Translations under genes and position numbers: made by a program
Source: Bactericera cockerelli
Lineage: Eukaryota > Arthropoda > Insecta > Hemiptera > Triozidae
Direction of reading: 5' to 3'
Assembly (NCBI GenBank): GCA_024516035.1
Contig: CM044960.1
Coordinates: forward strand, 20,972,668-21,036,667
Length of the DNA: 64,000 nucleotides
Notes under the pieces: model-generated
Told to the model about the DNA's origin: nothing
Databases searched by the model: none
What the model saw: the letters and a program-made list of their open reading frames with translations, nothing else
Shown here: positions 1 through 11,100 of the stretch, piece after piece
Layout: each line of letters begins with the position of its first letter
Numbering within the stretch: the first letter of the stretch is position 1

Positions 1-422
1 AATATAAAATGATGAATTAGGTCTGTAGGTTATCATAAAAATTAAACAGAAATCTATCATTTAATTTTACCATGTGTAATACAAACAGTCATTACAAAAA
101 CATGACATTATGTTTTTGTATATGCAAATTTATGAAATGTATGTACAAACAGCTTGAAGTATTGGTTATTTCAGAACAAACAGTGTTACTTTTTCAACCA
201 ATCAGATACAAGAGATATGTTCATGATGTTAATTTTCAAAACACAATAAAATTCAACTTATTTCCCATCCATCTTATTTTTTCTGTGGATGAAGCAACCA
301 AATTCTCCACTGTTGCAAAATTACCATTGAGTGAAGAACTCAATTAGCACTAAACAAAATATTAATTGGTTCATATTCTCCAATTAAGAACTTGGCTGTG
401 AAATCCAGCAAAAGTCTTTTAA

Positions 423-517
423 CCCGGGATCAGTACGGTTTGGTTTTGTAACATATCCAGTACACGGTAACGTATACAGTTGTGAGAGGAAACTCTCACA
501 ACCGTACTGATTACGGG
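423..517. mobile_element. Short piggyBac-type MITE, TTAA-flanked
   Basis: A 95-bp palindromic element lies between two TTAA copies (419-422 and 518-521). Its ends read CCCGGGATCAGTACGG and, inverted on the other side, CCGTACTGATTACGGG. TTAA duplication with terminal CCC is the hallmark of piggyBac-type transposition. A related copy in opposite orientation sits at 20730-20806. It has no coding capacity, so it is non-autonomous. Confidence 0.7.
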
Positions 518-523
518 TTAAAA

Positions 524-1487
524 GATGCTTGTTTTTGAACCTGGTTTTGCAACATTTTCTGACACCATAATATAATATGGAGAATAAGATTCTTTGGAAA
601 CAAATGTAAGAATTTAAAAGTGAGAAGATAATCTACAACTGATGACTTGATGTTATAGAAATGGGTAGAAAAAATATTCTCTCTCACTCGTTTCTTGATT
701 TTTTAATAAAATTAGGTACTAGTAGATACTGCAGACAATATCAAAATTGAAAGTTCCTGATTTTAAATAAAATTTTATTAAATATATTCACCAGGGAAAT
801 TTCTACATTATACATGAACAACACTACACTGTACACCACATACAGGTCATGGAAGGGGTCCAGAAAATTGCTTCTAGGCATCCTCAGGGTTAAATACCCC
901 ATCAATTCCTTCCACTACCATGACACAATCTTGATGGACATGGAAAGTAAGAAGGTACCTAGTTATTTCAATCCAATATTTGGCCTGGGTCAACACAATA
1001 CAGTAATTATTCCTAGATTATATGCAAATATTTTCAACAACAAAAAATAAAGTAAATGAGACATAATTGCCTCACATATTATCTGTGTTTTGTTAAATAA
1101 CAAGACTACTGGATGTAAATTTTAACTTTGGAAAATCTAAATAGTATCTCCTGTACTAACACAATAAGCTTTGCCATTTAAATTTTAATTTCCTTAATTT
1201 ATTGCAGCTTTTCATCTTTTTTGGTCCTATCCCTACTAACTATTAATTGCTATGATTTTTGACATAGAACAGTTCAAGTGTACTTTGTAACACAGGTTAG
1301 AAGGAAACACTTTGGCTCAAACCACTGGTATCTTTTCCTTATCATTCAATGAATCATTCCAAGACACCCTGTAAAAAAACACCTGCACTATTTTCTATTT
1401 ATGATTTCTTATCAGATAGATAAGAATCGGTTTTCTCACTCCATTACCTGCAGAGTAATAAGTTTCTCAGACGGAAGGTGGACTTAC
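524..1487. other. Non-coding stretch downstream of neurobeachin exon
   Basis: AT-rich sequence without recognisable coding exons or repeats. On the minus strand it would be the intron that follows the neurobeachin exon. The small open frames here show no splice signals or familiar motifs. Confidence 0.4.
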
Positions 1488-1658
1488 CAGATGAAGAATC
1501 GTGTTGACCACTTCCCGATTGGAAACCTCCCCAACTTCAATGAGTCCTATCAGGACACCGAACTTTAGCTCATCCTTCATTATCATTTGAACAACTTCTT
1601 CTGGGCGTTTGATGTCACTGAATTGAACAGCGGACACCTTGGTTTCAACGTCCTCCAT
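1488..1658 (-). CDS. NBEA: Neurobeachin/LRBA (rugose) early coding exon, partial gene
   Basis: The exon encodes 57 residues from an ATG at 1658. The segment [18 protein letters not shown] is the strongly conserved N-terminal motif of neurobeachin and LRBA, large BEACH-domain proteins that scaffold vesicle traffic and bind PKA RII. The exon ends with ILHL followed by a GTAAGT donor at 1487-1482. In the family the next residues are a VGGEF-type motif, so the next exon lies beyond the left edge of the window. The open frame extends 12 nt upstream to 1670, but with GTG rather than ATG, so 1658 is the likelier start. The N-terminus is short compared with vertebrate NBEA, and a further 5' exon cannot be excluded. 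The family assignment is from memory of the conserved motif and is firm; the choice between NBEA and LRBA is not, because insects have a single member (rugose). Confidence 0.8.
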
Positions 1659-2140
1659 TGTACGTAACACTGAAAAATCACTGGAACTTAAGAAAACCGG
1701 ACGACCACCGGGTCAAGACATTTAGGAAATCAAGAAATTGATCCTTCGAGATCCTTAAAAATTCAAGAAATTAACCATTCCTACAACACACCGAAGGAAA
1801 CGTACGCACAGGAAAAACCACCATTTTTACTTCATAACACACGACTGACAAGAATTTTGATTACGAACATTGTTGCCAACCTAAATTTTCTACATAAAAT
1901 AATATAAAAGGTAGGTAGGTACATCAGAACTCAGACTACTGATGAGAATGGGAGGAAACTTTTATCCAGCATGAAACATTTTCTACCATTTCTACACACT
2001 ACCCTAATGGTTAATCAGTTTGATAGATGATGCCGGAAAACTTGGCTGATGGCTCGATCATTGTAGAAAGTTTTTCGTCACTGCCTGCATTGACTGCCTC
2101 AAAGCGAGCCCAAGAGATATTTTTATTATTTCAGAATTTA

Positions 2141-3131
2141 GGGTAGGGCGGGGCACAAATCTGGATGGGGCAAAAGAAATTGGTGATACCTACCTTATAA
2201 CTATTCAAACCTGAATCGTACGATAGAGCTTTTAAAAAGACCCGGTCTAATTAAATTTAGTCGTACTTTGACAAGCGGTGGGGTGTCATAATGAGGTAGC
2301 AATAATTATTTTAATTTCCTTATCCTATAATAAGGAAAGTATTGAATTCGTCGAAAATTTGACTTACCCAGTTTTTCATATTTCTGGACGAATCATAGCC
2401 TCAGGATACCAAAAAATTTGTTTTAGGCCATTGGTCCGTGCGTCCATCTATCTGTGTGCGAACGCAATAACTCGAGAACGGTAAGAGTTGGAGACTTTTT
2501 TCTACAGCAATCTGATTTTTTATTAATAAATATAATTATGTGATTTTTGTTAATTTTGTTTTTCTTATTTTAAAAATTGTAGTTTATTTTAAGAATTATT
2601 GTGAAATATTTTTATAATAATAAAAAATAAACTCTAATCGGTGCAAGAGTTCTGTGATTTTTTAATGTTCCTGTGTTATTTGTTTTTGAAAGTGATTTTT
2701 AGTACCTTATTTTGTTCGAGAGAGAAACAATTAACTTTATTTATTTAACGAACTGCTCTATAATTGTCTTATTTAATTAAAGAAATTTAATATTATTTAA
2801 TTAAAGAAAAATGTTATTTTCCCCACAATAATGTTTTATTATTATTTTTGTGAGTTTTCCATTTAAAAATACGTACATAATGTGGGGTAAATGTCTGAGG
2901 CCGGACCTTTACCCAATGAAATGGGTATAAATCCGATTTTGACTTTTTATTTTTCAAGTAATAATCTATATCTTGATCTAAGGATTTCAATGATCTACGG
3001 ATTTCTACTTGTAGCCAACAAAATTATCTTTAAGATGGTCTCGATTTGGAATTTGTTTGTCAGTTTTGTCATACCAAAAAAATTACAAAAATTGCAGAAT
3101 ATAAAATCCGGACTTTTGCCCCACCCTACCC
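2141..3131. mobile_element. TA-flanked TIR element (mariner-type MITE)
   Basis: Inverted ends GGGTAGGGCGGGGCA (left) and TGCCCCACCCTACCC (right) are flanked by TA at 2139-2140 and 3132-3133, the signature of Tc1/mariner-superfamily insertion. The interior is AT-rich and carries, near 2310-2500, a copy of the ACTTTCCTTATC repeat also found at 40920-41544. No transposase is visible. Confidence 0.6.
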
Positions 3132-3133
3132 TA

Positions 3134-3974
3134 TGTTTCTCCTATTCATCGTTAGTGGTTAAATTGGTAAGGCCCAAGTGCAAAGTCGCTAATGAACATA
3201 TTAAATAAATCTATTTTAGGTATACTCAATCAAATGGCTAATGTTCGTGTTTAATCAGGCTGTTAATAACCATGCACTCCACCATAAGTGTTACCTAATC
3301 GTAAAGTAACCATATTAGTATTATTGATACCTACCATCTGAAGCTGCCGGCCACACACGTCAATGTATACATGACGTGCATGCATGAACAGGCAACACAA
3401 ATGCGCTAATACTCGTGATTTTTTTTGGCACACACGCTCATGCATGCATGTACGAACGATGTACGTATTGTACGTGTGTGGCCGGCTTCATGAATGGTTC
3501 AAAATACTTTGGATACTCGTCACGCTTGTTACTAGCACAAAAGTATAAACGTCCTTATCGCTTTAAGTTAGAGGTCAGCATGATTTCGACTTTTCGGTTG
3601 GACCTCCTATGCACTAGCAGCCAGCCAGCCCGTGCAGCCAACACCAACATTATGGTATTGGTATCTGTCCTATTGACAGAAGAGGATGAATTTTCATTCT
3701 GGGCTTCTCAGTGCGTGCATGCTTTCCATGGTGGCATTATTTTGTTCTTTTTGACAGCGCAGCTTCGCGGAAAGCCTGTAATACTACTTGAGTTATTTAT
3801 TAGTTATTTTATATAATCGGGTGTTAGAATCATGAATTCTTTAATGAAATGTCGGCTAGTACATCTACGAGTAAAAAATGTAAGTAGTAAGTAAAATATC
3901 TATATCAGAGACGTTTTTTGCTCTCCTGGGACTCCTGGGTCAGATTTATTTCTGATCTGGCTGATTCTGACTAC
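3134..3974. other. Non-coding, short palindromes
   Basis: No gene is recognised. Between 3340 and 3490 there are palindromic GTACG/CATGCA stretches and two opposed copies of a GTGTGGCCGG motif, suggesting a decayed inverted-repeat element. The 133-residue open frame at 3415-3816 lacks splice signals or family resemblance. Confidence 0.3.
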
Positions 3975-5149
3975 TACCCCTTAAACAAAAAGGTGTCTCT
4001 GATCTACTAACTCCGATATAGTAGTCTCGGAGATTGATACGAGAGAGTAAAAACAGCGTGCTCGGAAACATCTTTCTCTGGGAGTACTGCGGGAATGGAT
4101 TGGAACTCTCCCGGAGAATGTTTAACCAACTTACTCGGAACCTATCCCGGATCTATGCCCGAGCTAACTCGGGACAAGATCCGAGCTAACTCGTCCCGAG
4201 TACATGTTCTCCGAACCGTCTCGGAACGAGATCCAATACCCTGTGGCAACACCGGAAATTGAAAGTAAAATTTGCAAAACATTTTCAAAATCGAGTGAAT
4301 TCCGAAATTTGAATAGATTAATTAGTTTTCCTGAGATAATTAGTAAAACTCAAATACATAGAAGGTAAAGATATTTTATACAGTATTTTGAGAAACTACC
4401 GTCAATATGTGTAATCTCATTCCTAAGATAAAGTAACTTCATAAGTAATTTCACATCAGTGACTTCTGCTCATCCAAATAAGTGATTTAATAAAACGTGT
4501 TTTAAGTAATGGTCAATATGTCTGCAAACATAATATCTTTTTAAACTGGACCTAGCATTTAAAATAATTATGATCTATGGAGGAAATCCACATGATATTT
4601 TCCACCTGTTTACATGTATTGTGCATCCAATCCAACATAGCTTCAACCTGAAGAAACCTAGGTATTCAAGCTGCCTCCCTCCTCAAACATATTGAACCTG
4701 ACATGGGATTTAAGTGAAAGTGACTACACATTGATGATTTAACAATATAATTATATCTAACAATTTCTGATAAAAGTCCAACAAGTTGATTCTTCTAAAG
4801 TTCCTACATCATAGTTTTAGGGTATAACTAAAAAGAAATTTTTCTCTACTTTAAAAAGTTTACTGTTCTAAAGTGTACCAATTTCCATGCATTAATCATA
4901 AGTGAGTTTTACACTCCAATTAGTGGGGTAAGCAATATCTAAACAATATCTTACATTTTACATTGTTTTATAGTCAAACCAGGATATGTATGTGGAAATG
5001 CTGGAGATTAACCTGTTCCAGATATTCCACTTAATCAGAATCACACTCTTGACAGGTGTCTGACTGGGGGATTTTAAACAGGGAAAAGACCAGTGTTTTG
5101 CTAGACAACTATGAACAGAGAACTGACTAGCTAAATGCTTTTTAATAGG

Positions 5150-5965
5150 TTCACATTATTGAAGATTTGACTATACTGTTCCATAATCAATAGATCCTGT
5201 GTTCAATTCACAGTTTTTTTTTCTTTCAAACAGCAATTCTGTTCCCTTTAAAAATGAGGCATTTCTAGCCCTTATCAGGCTAAGTGAGGTTAATGTGGGT
5301 AGCTGGGACTATTCCCAGTAAATTCAGTATACAACCCCCATTTTTATTTTAAATAAATAAATCTGTTCTCCGAAGATGTGAGGCTGGTATATCTAGCCCT
5401 ACTCAGGCTGAGTGAGGTGAATGTGGGTATCTGGTACTGTTCCCATTAAATTCAGAATGAAATTCCCATCCTCGCTATCTCAAATCAGGACAGGGGTTTT
5501 TCATGAACCAGCTATAACATAAAAAAAAAAAAATATTGTAAGTTTAGAAGAAGTATTAAATGTTGCAAATTTAGACATTTTTTTTACTTGTAATAAGTAC
5601 ATTTTTTACTATAATGTGTTCATTAATTTTAATTTTTAAAACAGTAGCTTGCATTATTCAGGATTTGACTACTCCCCGTAATCTAAAGATTTTGGTTCAT
5701 TTTTGTTGTTGTGAAACAGATAATTCTCCTTCTTTAGAAAATATGAGGCTGACATGTGTATACACAGCCTTTATCAGGCTGGGTGAGGTTAATGTGGCTA
5801 CCTGGTACTATTCCCAGTAAATTCAGAATAAAATGGCCCAACCCAGGCTCAGTGAGCTTAATGTGGGTAACAGGTTTGTGAGTTTCCTGCAAATGAGGGT
5901 AAAACCTTGGTCATGATATGACTATGCAATTGAGGTTAAACCCACTTTAATCAAACAAAAAAAAA
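5150..5965 (+). repeat. Cluster of SINE-core fragments
   Basis: The motif GGTTAATGTGGGTAGCTGG and close variants occur about four times (near 5290, 5415, 5785 and 5855), each followed by ATTCCCAGTAAATTCAG or TTTGTGAGTTTCCTGC. The same motif is the central part of the 5S-derived SINEs and of the tRNA-derived SINE at 13595. The cluster looks like several degraded insertions side by side. Confidence 0.55.
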
Positions 5966-6942
5966 TCTGGAAGACTGTTCTTTTTTTATGAATGCCATAT
6001 TATAGTCAAAATTCTCTCTGGGTTCTATTTCCTAATTTCATCTTTAATAATCTCAACTTCTGTTCTGGTATTCTTTGTCTTCAGGCAGCCTGCTGCTGGG
6101 CAGGAAGATGGCATTTCAGCACATCTCTCTCTTAATTACCTATATGTATAATAGATTTAGATTAATTAAGTCCACTTGGCTTAATTTATCTGCTGATTCT
6201 ATGTATTATATTCTGTTTGTTTCATGTTTTTGTTTGTTACATATTTTTGCTTTTAATTCTTTTACCATGAAAATGGAAAAATATAAAACTGAAAAACACA
6301 AATTGTCTTTTTATTTATTAATGTTAGCATTTCATCAACAGCTTTTCATCATTGTAGAACCAAATTGCCTTGAAATAGTATATTTTTCATCAAATCCAAA
6401 TTAATTTTAAAAATTTCCTGTGAAATCACAATTTTCAAATTTTTCCGGGCAATGGCGGTGGTATGAAATTCAATATGGAGCCCCTTAATTATTAATTAGG
6501 TATTCAATTTCCAAAACCTTGTAAAAATAAGCTTAATAAAATGCTCAGGGGGAGGAAATAGTAAGCTTATAAAAGTGTTTCTAAAATGTTAAGCCTTGTC
6601 AAAATAAGCTTTATAAAATGTTTGAATCTTGTCAAAATAAGTGTTTTTAAAATCTTTTTAAACACTTTCTGTGCCGTCTGGGTAGTCTGCTGTGACTAAA
6701 GATAGAGATACTTTTAAGATGTGAACTTATGTGATACTTTTATTTTCATGTCAATTTTTTTTCTAATGTTTCTAAATTGATTGCATAAATATATTGATAC
6801 CTTAGATTCCTTGGGTCAAATAAGCATGGATTATCTCTATCAACTAGGGGTCAGAAATGGACCCTAACTGAGTTAGAACTGACTTAAACTCGAAAAATTA
6901 ATATTAAAAATTGAATTCGTATCCAATGTCCTATACATATGT

Positions 6943-6998
6943 CCTAACTAAAGGGCGGGGTTATTGGTTATTGCCTATGGCAATCTCTTTATTCCAAT
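6943..6998 (-). repeat. LINE 3' tail with hairpin (type A)
   Basis: On the minus strand this reads GAGATTGCC ATA GGCAAT followed by AACCCCGCCCTTTAGTTAGG, the conserved hairpin tail seen elsewhere in the window and tied at 55975 to a reverse-transcriptase remnant. It is truncated and lacks the AATAAA end. Confidence 0.6.
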
Positions 6999-7189
6999 TG
7001 TTTCTAGTCTCTTATTGGGATTTTTCATTCTTTAAGGTTTATTCTTCTTTTTTTTTGTTTTGTTCTTAATTATTTTATTTTAAATTTCACAATAAAAAAA
7101 ATGTTCTATTATAAAAATGTGTCGTATTATTTTTAGGTGGTTTTACAGCTAAAATTCCCAGGGTATTTAAAACGGTCTGTGGTCTAGAA

Positions 7190-7325
7190 GAGACAGTCCC
7201 CGAGAATGTTCTCGGAGACGGTTCCGAGAAGGCTCGGAGACAGTCCCCGAGAATGTTCTCGGAGACGGTTCCGAGAAGGCTCGGAGACGGTCCCCGAGAA
7301 TGATCTCGGAGACAGTTCCCGAGAC
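7190..7325. repeat. GC-rich minisatellite of CTCGGAGAC motifs
   Basis: Two near-identical copies of a block of about 58 bp (CCCCGAGAATGTTCTCGGAG plus GGTTCCGAGAAGG) stand head to tail, with a third partial copy. The block is open in several frames on both strands, which explains the overlapping open frames here. It belongs to the right subterminal region of the element proposed at 3975-7513. Confidence 0.6.
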
Positions 7326-8106
7326 CGATCTTGGAGCAATCTCGAGCACCAGCAATCGACGCTACGGTGCGGACGTAGACTGTCCCGTAGCAGTCTCCGA
7401 ACGGTCTCCTAGGTGTCTCCGATATCATTTTTGGGATCCGAGACAGGACGATACAATCTCGTTCCTAGATCTCGGAGATGGTTCCGAGACTGTTTTTTGT
7501 TTAAGGGGTATAAACTCAAAACGAATTGAGAAAAAATTCATTTAGTGAGGCATGCAGTCATCATGGCTAAAAAGTCAGTCCGTTACTCCGTGTTAATTTC
7601 ACCTGGCATTCTGACAACCAAGGCCAATTCTTTGATTAAAATGAGCCAGATTTTTATCTGCATTTCAGAAATGGCTCACACACTACAGCCTATTGTCACC
7701 ACTTCACAAGATAGACGATAGAGGCGCTGCCAATGGCGTGTTGATGGAGTATTATTATGTTGGCTAAGCTGTAAATTTAAACTTCTCTGTTAAAATTGAA
7801 ATTTCGCGCCTCTGTGTTTCATTATTTGTTTACATTTGACCTTATCAATTTTTAAAGGTTAGTTTTAAAATTGATAAGAAAAATAATTCTTTTGAAGTAA
7901 TAAATTGATTAAAAGGAGTAATAAGTATTTAATAGGTTGAAGGAGTCCAGAAGTTTATTCCAAAATTAACCCAATTCTCACAGTTTTAGGTACTAGGAAA
8001 TAATGCTGTTGTAAATTTTATCGAAAAATTCATTGGTTTACATTGAAGCTTTATAGAGATATTTTATTGATTTACATTATTTTTTTAAATATTCACCAAC
8101 GAGAAC

Positions 8107-11100
8107 ATGAAAGCAACCAGGACTTTGAATAACTTCACTCCCAATTTACTCTCAATATCAAACACTTTAGCAGAGGTAAGACAAAGACTTGCTTTTTTCA
8201 CTTTGACAACCTACAATGTTTCCAGGACATCCTATAGAAAGTTAAAGTATTTTCCATAGATGTGCAAAATACTTTCAAAAAGTATTTAAATAATAAATAC
8301 TTTTAAAAACTTTTTAAAATACCCTTTAACACTTTGACTGCCATGGCACAACTCGAGTTGTGTCAGACTAGATTACATTTGGTGTACACGTATTTGGCTT
8401 GGCCGGGTAGGAAACATGTCAAGATTAGCTCTGGCAGTCAAAGAGTTAAAAAAAAATATACCTTCTTTGCCTAAAAAAATATTTCAAATATAAATACATA
8501 TTTTCAAATATAAACACATAAACACAGACTCCTGTGAGCACAGTTCACAATGTGCAAAAGTGGCCGTTTAGAACAATCCCAAAACACCAAATGTGTTTTC
8601 CCATCAGAATAATGATGGGACCACCAAGGGAAATGGCCATGGGAGAGAATGTGGTGGACAACCAAGTCCATCAATTAATATCCTCCCCACAATGTGAACA
8701 AAACAACACCTGGAGACTTAATCATAAATCTGCTCCTTGTGTAACACCCTCTCGGTGGTGCTTCACACCCTCAAAAGGAGATAACTGAGAGAAATAATAG
8801 TAAAAAAATCATTACTATTAAATACATACTATTGTGTTCTACACTATCATTGTGTATTGAGCTCTTACCCACTCCAGTACACTTTTCTTGCAGTCTGCAG
8901 TTTAGGTTAGGTTGTGAAAGCAATTTTGAAAAGTCACCTGCACATAATGCCAAAACCCAAAACACAATTTTTGAGGGGTGGTTTGAAAATTAATGAGGAA
9001 ATTTTGGACAAGTATTAGAAAAAAAATATTTTTTTGTTTTCTAAAATATTTTGAAAATAAAAAAATACTCCCTAAGTATTTAAAAATACTCTCTTTTAAA
9101 ATACAAATACTTTAACAAAAAAATGGTTTCAAAGAAAAATACAAATAAGTATTTTTTATTTCTTTTATACTTTCAAAATACTTGTATTTTTAAAATGAAC
9201 ATCTCTAATTATATCTTTGCTGAGAAGAATCATTAATTTATCAACATATTCTAGCTGTTCTTACCGTGAATATCTCTATGTTAACAGTCAGTTGGATGCA
9301 GGAATAAAGCTACTCTACCAGAGAAAGTTAAAGAGAAATTGGTCAATGGACCAAGCTTTCAGGATTTTCTCAAAGCCTCATCACAATCTGAAATATCTGA
9401 TATCCCTGAAGAGTGGAACACGTAAGTAACATTATTTATTACTTATCTGACCTGGTTATTGGGTTGTAGTAAAAACTTGATACAATTTAAAATTAATACT
9501 GCAACCTTATGCTATTGTGCCCTAGTAACATTAACAGCTGTTCTAAGTGCAAAATGATCAATAAGATGATTTGAAATAAATTAGAAGTTCTCAATCTAAC
9601 TTATCTTTTTTGACATCAGTGTAAAAGACTCAATCCTAGTTTAAATATAGCACTACTATAATTCACTATTTTGTATTTTTTTCATTGTAAAATTGGTTAA
9701 TTGAATTCTTTTGTGACAAACAAAAATAATCATTTTTAATATGTGACCTTAATCTACTACCTTTTCCTCTTCTAAGCACATCTGTGGTGGTGTTGCATCA
9801 TGTGACTGTCATAATATGTACCTCATATTTTATGCTAATTTTGACAGGAACTTCTTGTCCCTACATAATTGAGAATTGCAAGTTCCCTGGTTGATAATTC
9901 CCTGTACAATATATTTTTACAGGATAGGGGAGGTATTCTGTACTAGTTTTAGTCTGACTTTTTTGACAGAGCTGGATCTTTTTCTATAAGTTCCCAAGCA
10001 CATTTAATTACGACTTTTTTAAAAAAATGTTTATGTGTTTGTGTTAATCATGTTCTAAATCTTATGTAGTTTCTCTAGTGTTATTGATGACAAATTCTTG
10101 CAGAATCTGCTAATGAATGCAAACTATTTCAGATATGATGGCAAACTGAAAAGAGAGAAGGGAGAGAATGAAAGGCTCCGTCTTCCTCCCTGGTTGAAAA
10201 CTCAAATCCCCATAGGTTCTCAGTTTGCTAAGGTGAAAGAACAGCTCAGAACTCTAAATCTGCATACAGTGTGTGAGGAAGCTAGATGTCCCAACATAGG
10301 AGAATGCTGGGGTGGTGGAGAGCACGGTACTTCTACAGCTACCATCATGGTGAGTTTTGCTCTTAAATTTCCTAAATTCCATGTGATTTATAGATAGTGC
10401 TGTGATCTTTCAGTATAAATTGTTACTGTCATGAACACTAGAAATATGAATGGGAAAAATATTATTTGTACAAAACATGAATCAAGAGTTCACATTACCA
10501 ACAAATCTTGAATTTACGAGACAGTGATAAAAATAACATTGAATTATTTAATCATATTGTATAGTTCATTATAATAGGTATACCTTGCTATAAAAATACC
10601 AAGCACGAGACAAAGCATAAAATAGAATTTGGCTTGAATTTGAAATGCATGAGTCATCTCATTTTGCAATGCATAAATGTATAAATGGACATTATGTCCA
10701 TAAAAATAATTAATTTAACAATGAAAAAAAATGGAAACAATATATACAATATTAATAAACATGAAAAAGAATAGTAAATATATAAAAACATAAGTCCTAA
10801 CTAAAGGGCGGGGTTATTGCCTACGGCAATCTCTTCCACCCAACCCTTTTAATACCCATGAAAAGTATGAAGAGTGTTTCTGGTTTCAGCTGATGGGTGA
10901 CACTTGCACCCGAGGTTGCAGGTTCTGCTCCATCAAGACCTCCAGAGCCCCGCCCCCCCTGGACCCTAAGGAACCTCTCAACACTGCCTCGGCCATAGCG
11001 TCCTGGGGGATTGACTACATCGTGCTCACCTCCGTCGACAGAGATGGTACGGCTCTAGGTTCCCAGGAAAATAATTATGTTTTTTGAAGAGAATGCCAAA

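Larger units (their letters stand above)
3975..7513. mobile_element. Possible large TIR element with iterated subterminal motifs
   Basis: The left end TACCCCTTAAACAAAAA at 3975 is matched, inverted, by TTTTTTGTTTAAGGGGTA ending at 7513. Inside each end lies a few hundred bases packed with TCTCGGAG/CTCCGAGA motifs (3990-4240 and 7190-7500). Inverted termini plus repeated subterminal binding-site-like motifs suggest a DNA transposon of about 3.5 kb. The middle (4300-7100) has no transposase and contains SINE debris and one hairpin LINE tail. Target duplication is unclear, so two separate inverted solo ends remain possible. Confidence 0.45.

Noticed and set aside
3415..3816. 133-residue open frame
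   Set aside because: No start context, splice sites or family resemblance; sits in palindrome-rich non-coding DNA.
7087..7545. Overlapping open frames on both strands
   Set aside because: Low-complexity translations of the CTCGGAG minisatellite; no conserved domain.
9217..9429. Open frame starting [12 protein letters not shown] as a possible LIAS presequence
   Set aside because: It begins with TTG and is in another frame than the conserved NGPSFQDF segment. Exon 1 at 8107-8175 with a GTAAGA donor fits in phase and reads as a presequence.
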